Shown here: positions 38,201-47,900 of the stretch, piece after piece
Position numbering within the stretch: position 1 is the stretch's first letter
Layout of the letters: every line of letters starts with the position of its first letter
Source: Piper betle
Taxonomy: Eukaryota; Streptophyta; Magnoliopsida; Piperales; Piperaceae
NCBI GenBank assembly: GCA_033002965.1
Contig: JAURVB010013351.1
Span: forward strand, 1 to 64,000
Direction: 5' to 3'
Length of the DNA stretch: 64,000 nt
Program-made: the position numbers and the translations under genes
The notes under the pieces: model-generated
What the model was told of the DNA's origin: nothing
Databases searched by the model: none
What the model saw: the letters and a program-made list of their open reading frames with translations, nothing else

Positions 38201-39576
38201 TTTTTAGAATTTATTACGAACTAGTTATTATTTTGACTCGAGTCGGAATCGAGTCAATACTTATTTACGAAACTGCCACTAGAGCATCACTTCATCTTCC
38301 CCGACACCCGCCCCCTTCCTAAACCCTAGCCGCCACCATTGGGTCGCCACCGCCGCCGCTGTCGACGCCGCCCTGCCCCCGATCGACGCCGCCCCGCCTC
38401 GCCGTGCAGTCGCCGTGCCGCCACGACCAACCCCGGCCACCATCACGTCGCCACGACGCCGGAATCCGCCCCACAGGCCGCTCCGCTCCGCTCGTCGATC
38501 CGCCGCCGTCCGGGCCGCTCCGCCGCCGCTGTGACCCCGACGACCACCCCTCGCCGTCGCCGACATTTCCCCCACCATCCCGACCGTCGTCGAGGCCGGC
38601 CGGAGCCCCGATCGGAGAATGACGCCGCCGCCACCCACTTTCGACGCCGCCGCCGACGGCCATCGCCGCCTCGGCTACTTCGTTTGACACCACCATCGGA
38701 CCAAGCTCGTCGAGCTGGTGCCGATAGACCCCTTGATTGCCCCGTCCCGAATCATCGCCGGAAAACCGTCGAAATCCGCCGGAAAACCGCCGACACTCGC
38801 CGGAAAACCGCCGGAACCGCCGGAAAATTGGATTCGTGGGAAATTCGCCGGATCATCCGCCGAACGCACCCGGTCCAATCTGATCGGACTTCGGACGCCG
38901 CTAGGTGCCGAATTCGAGTTTCGAGCCACGAAACGGAAACCCTAGCCGTCGCCGATTTTCGACGACGCGAGGTATAATTTATTTTAATTTAATTATTTGA
39001 AAGTTTTGATTATTAGAATTGCATGCTAGGATTGGTGAATTGTGTGTTATAATAATATATATAAATGTAGATTTGATTAAGGATAAAAATATGAAATTTG
39101 TTTGATTGTGTGGTGTTAAAAATAGAAGTTATGAAACTAATTAGGGTTATTAAGTAATAATCATGATCTAATCAAACTAGCTTAAGTAGACTCGCTAGAA
39201 TTGATATAGGTTGATGTGTGTTGATTGACGTGTGATTGTGTTGATTGTGTGTGTATGCTATAGGATATGTGATTCATCATGCGGGCGTTAGTTTTTAGCT
39301 TGATTGTGTAGGTACGGTGTAGGAGCTCGCCGCCTAGGCGCGTGGACCCGTTTGGAGCTTCTACCAGGTCCGTTTAGGACTCGTTCTCTGATTTACGCTA
39401 CTCTCTTGTGTATTTGATTTATTATGTGCAGGACGAGTTAAGTGGCGTTTTATCGAATCCCACTTAACTCGGGCCATTTAGCCAACGATTTTCCGGATTA
39501 ATAACCCTCGAGGATGAGATCCCTCGAGTTTGTTTTCGAACTTCAGATCCAGCTCACGTTGCCTTCGGGCCTATTG

Positions 39577-39608
39577 TATAAATCCCAACCCAGACCTATA
39601 TATATGTA
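39577..39608 (+). promoter_or_regulatory. LTR core promoter (copy E)
   Basis: TGTATAAATC followed 20 bp later by CTATATATATG. The small ORF starts about 30-60 bp downstream, so transcripts starting from the second box would have a very short leader. Confidence 0.45.
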
Positions 39609-39636
39609 TAGTTTTCGTGTTTTTGTGAGAGACTGA

Positions 39637-39885
39637 ATGAGGGAAATCCGACTACCGTGCTACGCGAGCGGGCACGTGTGTGTCGACAGTGGGCTCTGGA
39701 ATGGTGTGCGGGCCGTTTCATTCCCGAGGGATCCTGACAACTCCACCTTTGAGTTCCTCAAACCCGGAGAAGTGTGGAGGTTCACGGGTACTGCATTGCA
39801 GCGCATGTCTAGACTTGTGGTTTCAAAGGGTACTGAAGGCGACTGCCCGAGAGTACTCGGCCTTCGTGCTCAAGGCCAGGAGTAA
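39637..39885 (+). CDS. LTR-encoded 82-residue ORF, function unknown
   Basis: It starts MREIRLPCYASGHVCVDSG, has a central FPRDPDNSTFEFLKPGEVWR and ends RAQGQE. The copy F frame is identical except for one residue (P to R), and copy C keeps an open but more diverged version. In copies A, B and D the equivalent sequence is broken by stops and frame changes. It lies directly downstream of the LTR TATA boxes. No known domain, signal peptide or membrane segment was recognised. An antisense frame of 81 residues over the 3' part of the ORF is open in E and F too, so openness alone is weak evidence. Coding status is unproven. Confidence 0.3.
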   Translation: MREIRLPCYASGHVCVDSGLWNGVRAVSFPRDPDNSTFEFLKPGEVWRFTGTALQRMSRLVVSKGTEGDCPRVLGLRAQGQE

Positions 39886-42110
39886 TATGGAAGGTGCAGA
39901 GGGCGGAAAGGAATGAGATTTGACGCGAGAAGCAATAGAGAAATGGCCGAGGCATGAGAATGTGAAAGATATGGGGACGCTGTCGACCCGATGGCGACGG
40001 CTCCCGTATGTGCCCTGATGAGAGTTCTTGAGGAAGTATATGGTTTTGATTCAACAGGAGAGTTTGCTCTCCTGTGCCAGTTTGATATTAGTTATTTTCC
40101 GGGCCGGTAACACTCGTTACTGACGGTTTTTCTATATATATGTAGGTGAGGAATGCGAGCGATGAAAGCTGTCGGGACTGTGGAGGAGCAGCACGGAATC
40201 GCGCACACATGTACCTGCCGCGTGTAACGTATGTTAATGGTGTGTTATTGCTACGTGAATAATAATTTTGATGTGTTTGTTTAGATAAATTGCTTGATAT
40301 GAAATGAATGGATAAATGTGAATGAGTAGTGAGTTGGAGTTCAGACTCGGCTCAGGTAAAAACGAATGAGATAATGGTTGAATGTCATGGTAGATTAATA
40401 TGTGTTACCGTATTTTTATAAAATAGTATATATTTTCTTTTGGTTTCTCATTTATTATTTTATCTTGTCTTTGCTTGTACATCATATCATGCACGTAGGA
40501 CTACGTTAGAACCCACGCATCCCATCCATGCATTTCATGTTGCATCTCCATCTTGAGACACCGAGGGCAGATCCGGGTCGGCTTAACCGAACCTAGTAGG
40601 TTAGCGAACGGTTCGGTCGCCGGTGACATTTCCGGGTCGGTTCACGGGTGAGCCGAAACGGGGTGTTACAGGTACTGTTTAGTACAGCGCATGTCCGGAC
40701 TTATGGTTCAAAGGGTACTAAAGGCGACTGCCTGAGAGTACTCGGCCTTCGTGCTCAAGGCCAGGAGAAATATGGAAGTAAGGAGAGGGCTTAGGATAAA
40801 GTTTCACGAGAAGTACTGAAAAAGAAGTGCCGAGAGCGGTATAGTACCAGCAGCAGTAAGTTCGGGATGCTACCGGGTCTGCAGCCCAGTGGCTCCTCAG
40901 TAGTGCCCTTCAGAGTGTTCACGTGGAGTATATGGTGTTTTCTTTCATATGAGAGTTTGCTCTCATAGCCAGTTTGTTATAGTTATTTTATTTTCCGGAC
41001 CAGTAACACTTGTTACTGACGTGTTTTTATACTATATGTAGGTAATAATCACGAGTTGGAGGAGCCAGCTTGGACGAAGGAGCAATGAGGTCTTGTACAC
41101 ACACATGTTAGATTTCTGAATGTTTAATATTGTATTATTATGTTATTATATTGTGAATGACATGATTAAATGTTTGAGCATGATGATATGATGTGAATGA
41201 AATGCTAAGACACGATAACAGAATGCAAAATATGATCAGAGTTGAGCAGCGGAAGCGTAGTGGGTTGAGACCCAAGCTTCGAGAATGATGAATATAATAG
41301 ATTAGAAGTATGTGTGAATGCTATTGTTGCTATACGTATATATGTTTGAATATACGATTTTGATAGAGTGGCCCCTAATTGCATTTTTAGGGGAAATTCT
41401 GTCCCTTTTATTTTAGAATTTTTACTAATTTTAATTGTAATTGTGTTGGTGTGAAATTTAGGTTGCATGTCATCCATGTAGTATCATGTTAGGGTTGTAT
41501 GAATTTATCCATGCATGACAAGTCGTATCTACATCTTAAGACGCCGAGATTGGATCCGTATGAGTTAGGTTCGGGTTAACCGACCTAACCGGGGCTGGTA
41601 ACATGCCAGTTCGGTTCACGAGCGTGAACCGGATTTGGGGTGTTACAGAAACTCCGCCCATGACTTCAAGAAGTGAGTGTAGTTGTTACCATCCGTGGTT
41701 GTTGGTGAATTGTCATCCCAAAAGAGAAGCTGACGTTGTGGACGACGGTGAACTGCAGCGCCATCACCGGGCGTCAGCCTTGGTTGTCAGCCAATGGTAG
41801 GAGAGGGACTAGTGGACACGAGAGCTTCATGTCCTTGGCGTCGTCGACCATGACGGCAGAGAAGTCATCGTCCTACTCGGCAACGAGCAGCCAGACCAAG
41901 TCACCGTCTGTGTACTCGATGACGAGGTCTTCCTGGAGAAGGTGGCCGGCGAGGGAGAAGAAAGCGGTGGCGGGGGCGGCCTGCTCTATTGTGGCCACAC
42001 CGGTTGGAGATCTTATTGTGTTGCACTGGTAGAAGAAGAGGTGCTTAATGGGGCCCATGAAAAGACAGACAATGTCGAAGAAGGTGAGGGTGGTGTGAAG
42101 GTTTAATACT

Positions 42111-42429
42111 AGGCCAACCCAAGATGCTTGTCGTCGCTTGCATTTTTCTAGTTTGACTTCGAGGAGCTATCCCAAGCTCAGCCGCAGGGCCACTCAACTC
42201 ATCCATCCCCCACCATCACCTAGACCCGAAATCTGTCGTCTGGGATGTCCAATGGTGAGTTGGTTACCACAATGCGATTCTATGCATTGAAACAACAGAG
42301 AAAGGTTCCATCTTTGTGCTCTGTTTTCATCATTCTGTTTTTGCTGGTTTTGTAGGAGGTTGAACTAGTCAATGATGATGGTGCATCGGAGGAAGATGAT
42401 TATATCATTTTCATCTTTGTCATGCATGA
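42111..42429. other. Spacer upstream of the pectate lyase remnant
   Basis: The TTTTGTAG near 42352 could be an old splice acceptor of the pectate lyase gene. Nothing else is seen. Confidence 0.3.
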
Positions 42430-42870
42430 TGAGCAACCCCATCGACGACTGCAGGAGGTGCGACGCCAACTAGGTGTCGAATCGGCAACACCTCACCGAG
42501 TGTGACATTGGCTTCGGCAGCAACATCCTAGGCGGCAAGGGCGGGCAGATCTATGTTGTTACCGATTTATCAGACAAGGACGTTGTGAACTCGACTCCAA
42601 GGACCCTCTGGTTCGGCATCATCCAAGAGGAGTCACTCTGGATCACCTTCACGTCGGACATGCTGATCCACCTCTAGGAGGAGCTACTGGTGAAAAGCTT
42701 CAAGACAATTGATGGCCGCAGGCAAAATGTCCACATCGCCAATGATGCCTGCATCACCCTCCAATATGTCTCCAACGTCATCATCCACAACTTGCACATC
42801 CACCATTGCGTGCTGGCGAGGAACGCCAACGTCCACTCGAGCCCGAGCCTTCCCTTCATCACTCACAACT
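42430..42870 (+). pseudogene. Truncated pectate lyase (PL1 family) pseudogene
   Basis: Pectate lyases cleave de-esterified pectin in cell walls. The frame reads NPIDDCRRCDAN, a stop where the family has W, then DIGFGSNILGGKGGQIYVVT and TLWFGIIQEESLWITF. A second in-frame stop follows IHL, then [20 protein letters not shown] and [11 protein letters not shown]. Both stops are TAG. The sequence is collinear with the N-terminal third of plant pectate lyases and then ends, so the catalytic region is missing. It is next to the BAHD pseudogene but on the opposite strand. Confidence 0.85.
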
Positions 42871-43098
42871 AGAGTAGCATTCAATAGTGGACTGGAACTT
42901 GACGACTAAGGAGGACCAAGAATTGGATCATTTAAATCCTTAGTGAAGAAATAATCAATCATACGACCCTTCTAATAATGTCAATTAGGCTTACCCTTAA
43001 AGGCAATAATTTTTTATCTTGACTCAAAAAGTTATTACCCAAAACCAAGACAAACAAAAAAAAGAACTAAAGTACGAACCAAAGCTTTTGATACTATT
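42871..43098. other. AT-rich segment; possible internal edge of a Copia-like remnant
   Basis: The last 15 bp, AGCTTTTGATACTATT, read on the minus strand resemble a diverged initiator-Met tRNA primer-binding site following the LTR at 43099. No coding is seen. Confidence 0.35.
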
Positions 43099-44442
43099 TG
43101 TTGGGATTTTGTATGTTAAAATCCCAACATTAGCCTTGAATTAGGATCATACAAATTATTTTAAATAATGTAATATAAATACTTAATTAATTACCTGATA
43201 AATGTTCAGAATTAGTGAAAAGGTTAATAAATTGTTATAGGTATACCTAAGTTTTTAGTAACGGAATTAGTAACTGTTTCTCCCTAATTCGGTGTTAAAA
43301 AGTAATATTAATTAAAAGTAACTTTAATCCCTAGGATAGTAATCTTAATAAGATTTCATTGGTTAAATAATTAATGCGTTAAGGAAAATACACTAATATT
43401 AGTAATTAAATATACATTAGTAAGTTAATAATTATTTAATCTTTGGCTAAGGTAAATTGTGATTTGAATAATTAATTTAAAAGGTAAGATATGACTTAAT
43501 TGAATGTATTACATGAATAATTAATTATCTCAAGAGATATGTTATAATTGTGTAAATTTAAAGATTAATTTTTTTAATCTTTCTTGCCGCATGCTTTATT
43601 TTGTTAAGTCATGATATAAAATCATGATATAATTAAGTTATTTCATAACATTAGTTTTTGCTTGTTATGTATAATTTTATTGTCCTATTAAGATTAGGAC
43701 TGTTTGTCGTAGTTACATATGTCTCATCATATTTTCAAGTCCGTATAACTATTTGAAATATTGTATATTCTTCTTTAGCAGTCCCGATCATCATGAGTCC
43801 AGATTCAACTACTATGCATTGAACACAATTGAGGTCAATGAATTAGCTCACTTCGATATAAGGCTCCACATTTAAAATTAATTAAAAAATGAAGTACCAG
43901 CCCATCTACCGAAAAGAATGATAGGGTATAATGGCACAAGACGATTCATTATACACTTCTGATACCAAGATGGTGAGTTAACTACAAGTAGTGGGTCACA
44001 TAACGTGTGTACATATACATGAGATTGTAGATAGATAAGGTGGTCCTCTTCAACATAATTGGAGTTCGATATAAGCTCATAATCACTAAAAAATTTAATA
44101 ATATTGATTTATTTCTTGTAATTATATAACTTATTAGTTTTATCACTGACAATATTTTGTGACGGTAGGTGAGCAACTTCAAACTGACGGTTAAGAGTAT
44201 GGTTATCAGTTCCCTTACCAACTAAAGTAGAAAGAATTGATAAATAAGATTGGATTTCTTATTTATATAATTTAGGTTATAATTTGACTTCGATACCACT
44301 TTGCTTGTGAATAGTTAATTTATTTTATGTCATTGTTTATATGTTATATTTAATATAATATAATTTATTCTTATAATTAATAATTTCTTAAAAACGTTTG
44401 AATCTCATATTTAATTATTTTCATTACATTATACCTCCAACA
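43099..44442 (-). mobile_element. Probable single LTR of a Copia-like element
   Basis: It begins TGTTGGGATTTT and ends CCTCCAACA (TG...CA), 1344 bp, AT-rich. A primer-binding-site-like word flanks it on the left, as expected for the 5' LTR of a minus-strand element whose body has been lost. Internal inverted TTGGGATTTT...AAAATCCCAA lies at the left end. No partner LTR or clear target duplication was found. Confidence 0.45.
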
Positions 44443-44900
44443 TAATTATTTGCAATAATGTGGATGCATTCTAGTTTTTATGTCCTTCCCTATTTTTTTA
44501 GTAACCTCCTGTTAGCTAACGCCTGGTTGTTACAAAATCTCTTATATTTTACATAAATAATATCTTTATCTAATATATAAAATATATAAAATCTGGTAAT
44601 AACAATGATTAATGAATCGACTAAACTCAATTTAAATAAAATATTTCGAGGATCAATTCCTACGATTTAATATATTTAGACAGATATATATATATATCTA
44701 TAGATATGTTTTTTTACTTAGATTTAAAGGTAGGTGAGTTAAATCGGTAGACTGGTTCAAACCGATTATGGCATGCAAACAATTATTGGACTGCCAAAAA
44801 AATAAAAATAACAATGGTAGGTGATGTCGGTACTGATAACTAGACTAGAGGAAGCCCTAGAAACTTTATTTTCAATTTGTTGGAAGAGAGGGAAGCGGGG
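44443..44900 (+). promoter_or_regulatory. Upstream region of U2AF65
   Basis: AT-rich; ATATATATATCTATAGATATG near 44687-44707 is a TATA-like candidate about 195 bp upstream of the start codon. The segment from about 44830 (GACTAGAGGAAGCCCTAG) looks like 5' leader. Assignment rests on position. Confidence 0.4.
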
Positions 44901-47900
44901 ATGGCGGATCAAGATGGGAGGTACGACGACAACGGCGACGCCCCCTACGATGACTTCCCTCCTTTCCCATCGAGGCGGGAGAGCCACGGCGCCGACGACG
45001 ACGGCGGCCAGTACGATTCCAAATCTCAGGTATGTCATACCATGATCACTTGTTCGTTGCCGTTGTTTCCACCCTCCCCTTTTTTCTTTTGTTCTTGTTT
45101 CGTTTTAATATTTGAAGATCGAAAGATGCCGCGTTCGTTTGATTTCTGTGTCAGTGTGGTTGGTGGGCTGTTGTGTGTTCTTGCCTTTGCAAGCGGTAAT
45201 CGATGGTTATTGGTTGCGTATGCGATAGGGTTGTGCCATTAAATCGTTTAATGTGGATGTTTGTCACTGCTAAATTATCTGATCTCTTCTTATATGCTTC
45301 TTTGCTTGCATAATAGGAGAGCAAACTGTTTGTGCTGTTGGAATTTAGTTTTCCTCGTTGGAGGTAATGTCGTTTTGTTGTTATCTCTTCCTCGTGGAGT
45401 GGTTTAAACGTTTTTATGTTTATTTTTGGGAAGCCGTTTTCTTTTTACTTGCTGCTTTCCCCTTTCTCCTTGAAATCTACCTGGCCCCAATGAATGGAAT
45501 CAGGGTTACAGATCCTTTCCTTCCGCTTCATCCCCATATCGATGCTTAGTTTGGGTCTACCTCAGTTCCCTTTCAAACGTTATCAGGATTCTCAAATTTT
45601 CTCTTCCTCCAACTGTACACACGTATGGGGTTATTGGGGATTCGATTTTTAAGGTGACATCCATCTTACATATGCAGTCATTTCCATTTTGTCTATGTTT
45701 AGGAGCACAACATTCTGTCCCATAGAGCAATGCTGGAAGGATATCAATCTTATAGAATTTTTCCTTCGGTCATGGTGGTATTTGTTTGTCACAAAGTACC
45801 CCAGATGCAGCTCTCCATTTTAACCATCCAATCTCAATCCTATGAGTGACATCCTCATCAGTATCCCCATTTGCATCTGGTATGAATCAAGATATTAAAG
45901 TGCCTTTTTCGTGATCACTTGTGATTTTCCAAATAAATGAAAGATATTTAAAGTTATTTTTGCATCCATCATACTGCTTTTTCGGACTAATTTTGTTTAC
46001 TGGCATAATTGTTGTGTTTTACTGGAATTTAGTTCTGGTTATAAGTGGTTGTGGGTTGTACTCATGGGTTGTGTGTAAAACTTTGTCAATGCAGCATAGT
46101 TCCCGTGAACGTGAAAGGGAATCCAAAAGCAGAGATAGAAACAGGGAGAAAGATAGAGAGAAGGATCGCGACAAGGACAGAGAGCGTGATAGGGAAAGAG
46201 AAAGAACTAGGGACAGGGAAAGGGACCGTGATCGCCATCACAGAGATCGGAGTGACAGAAGAGAACGCAGTCGAGAAAGAGATGATTATGATCGTCATCA
46301 TAGTAGCCGGGATCGTGACAGGTGAGAAATTGAGCCAATTTAGTTATCTGTATTTGTATAATTAAAAAATCTCAAATCTGTTCAAAAAAAAAAGAGCAAA
46401 AAAAAGAAAAAGAAAAAGATGAATGAATTCAAACTACTTATCTAATCCCACATCATGTTGAGCTAAGTTGTTAGCATGTTATCTGTCTTATTTGCTGTGG
46501 AGACTGTTATTGATATTTCTCATATTTTATGGCAGTAGCCTTTAATGGATTCCTTCTATGGAAAGACCTGGGATGGTCCAGTACATAATTTCATTGTTTT
46601 AATTTTTTCGGCACATTTGTATTTGACAATTTATCTTTTTTCTCTACTGTTGTCTGTCAATATTTGTTAGCTTGTCCAAATGGGTAGCTTTAGTTGACAT
46701 CCCGTGGCTTTATTTTTTCAATGATAAATAATTTTTTGACATAAAGAAACATGGTTGTGGAGAAACTTCAGACTTGTAAAGTTGGTTCTTGCTAGTTTTT
46801 CTTAAAATGATAATAAGAGAACAAAATATATTAATATTTACCTACTGGCTTAAATCTTTTCCATATTAATGCTGGGCGTTTTTGAGATGTCATGGATTGA
46901 GTATCTGCAATAATGCACATTATTTATTCCATAGATAGTTAAATTTTTTCTTTGTGGGTGTAAATTGGCTTCTAGTCCTTCCTTGTGTTGTATCATATAT
47001 GTAATATATTATGATTTCATATGATTTTTATGGAAACTATTTCTGTGTTTCAATTTACATTTTTTTACTTTTTGACTTTCAGACACAGGGATGGGGATAA
47101 TGATAGAGATCGGGAAGGGCGACACAGGCTCAGGTCCCGATCTCGTTCAAAGGGCAGATCAGAACATAGGTCCAGATCTCGTTCGCGCTCTAGATCAAAG
47201 AGGTAAATCACCAAGAAAAGCAATTGATTTTTTATTTTTTGTTTTTTAGTGGAATGCTCTTTGCATGAAATCTGTACTTAGTGATTTCATTGCATTAATA
47301 GCTCATGCTTTGGAACTTTATTTTTTTGTAACGGTCGATTAGTTCTTGGAAAAACAACAGCTGAAGCATTTGTTTGGAGCGATTGGTTTTAAGAATGTTT
47401 ATCCACATATATCTAATTTGAACACTATATATGTATTTATCCTTCAAGGTTGTTTTTTTGTCTGTAGGACATGGCATTAAACAGTGTGGACATTATTTTT
47501 GCACAGAAAATGCTCATTTGGTTAAAGGTTTTGCTTTGTATTTTTTTGTTAATGTACTTTATTGTTTCCTTACTGTGCTTCCATGGAGATCTCATCTTCT
47601 GTTAGATGTGTGGGTACTTTATTTTCGGATTGTCGGGAGCTTGTGTAGAAGTAGTTGGTTACTCATTATTCCTTCTATATCTGCCGTGTGCATAACTGCA
47701 TATCATTACTCTATTCACAACAGTACTTACAGTTTTTTTGTTTTATGTTTGTTTCCTGTTTGTCTTTTGTCTATGCTTGCAGTTTCAAGTATATGTTACT
47801 TCTATTAGCTAACCCACGGGTAGAGATTCTTCAAATGCGTATCTCTTTCTTAAATCTACTCTTGATACTACTTCTACAGATTTATATATGTTTTGGTCTT

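Larger units (their letters stand above)
37826..40670 (+). mobile_element. Solo-LTR family, copy E, nested in copy D
   Basis: 2845 bp, TGTAAAACCC to GGGGTGTTACA, with the 5-bp duplication GGTAC (37821-37825 and 40671-40675). Copy A shows the empty site ACGGGTACTGTTTAG. It belongs to a subfamily with C and F, distinguished from A/B/D by the segment after the TATA box and by the 3' terminal hairpin (GGTTCACGGGTGAGCC instead of GGTTCACGAGTGTGAACC). It is close in sequence to F. Confidence 0.92.
35820..41647 (+). mobile_element. Solo-LTR family, copy D (contains copy E)
   Basis: It starts TGTAAAACCC and ends GGGGTGTTACA, flanked by the 5-bp duplication GAAAC (35815-35819 and 41648-41652). Removing copy E and its duplication leaves 2978 bp. 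It inserted into a BAHD coding region. It includes the GC-rich block (about 36300-36990) with CCGGAAAA-type minisatellite units, a TATA box near 37637 and a 3' third very close to copy A. No gag or pol. Confidence 0.9.
35231..42110 (-). pseudogene. BAHD acyltransferase pseudogene split by solo LTRs D and E
   Basis: BAHD enzymes transfer acyl groups from CoA thioesters to alcohols or amines in specialised metabolism. The 5' part (42110 to 41653) reads LTFFDIVCLFMGPIKHLFFY, then FFSLAGHLL and IEYTDGDLVWLLVAE. It is followed by in-frame stops and a frame change at the catalytic HxxxD region, where the H (in TIH) and DG (in TTDGNNYTHFLKSWAEF) lie in different frames. LTR D is inserted right after KSWAEF. 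The 3' part (35819 to 35231) continues with SGDDSLVIP, FVVVCSYVWVCLTKAHG, KTVYLGFPAECRSRVD and YLGNLIGVVI, which are typical mid-to-late BAHD motifs. A DFGWG-type motif was not found. The motif set fits the anthocyanin/phenolic-glycoside malonyltransferase-like group. Clearly non-functional. Confidence 0.75.

Noticed and set aside
36217..38977. Long Arg/Pro-rich frames in the LTR GC-rich blocks (also 32434-33015, 58045-58671)
   Set aside because: All frames on both strands are open because of extreme GC content, and the frame is not conserved among copies.
1..41647. Copies A and D as the two LTRs of one giant element
   Set aside because: Copy D has its own perfect GAAAC duplication on both sides, and the intervening DNA contains host genes.
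46086..46301. 71-residue minus-strand frame in the U2AF65 RS exon
   Set aside because: Antisense shadow of the repetitive Arg/Asp codons.
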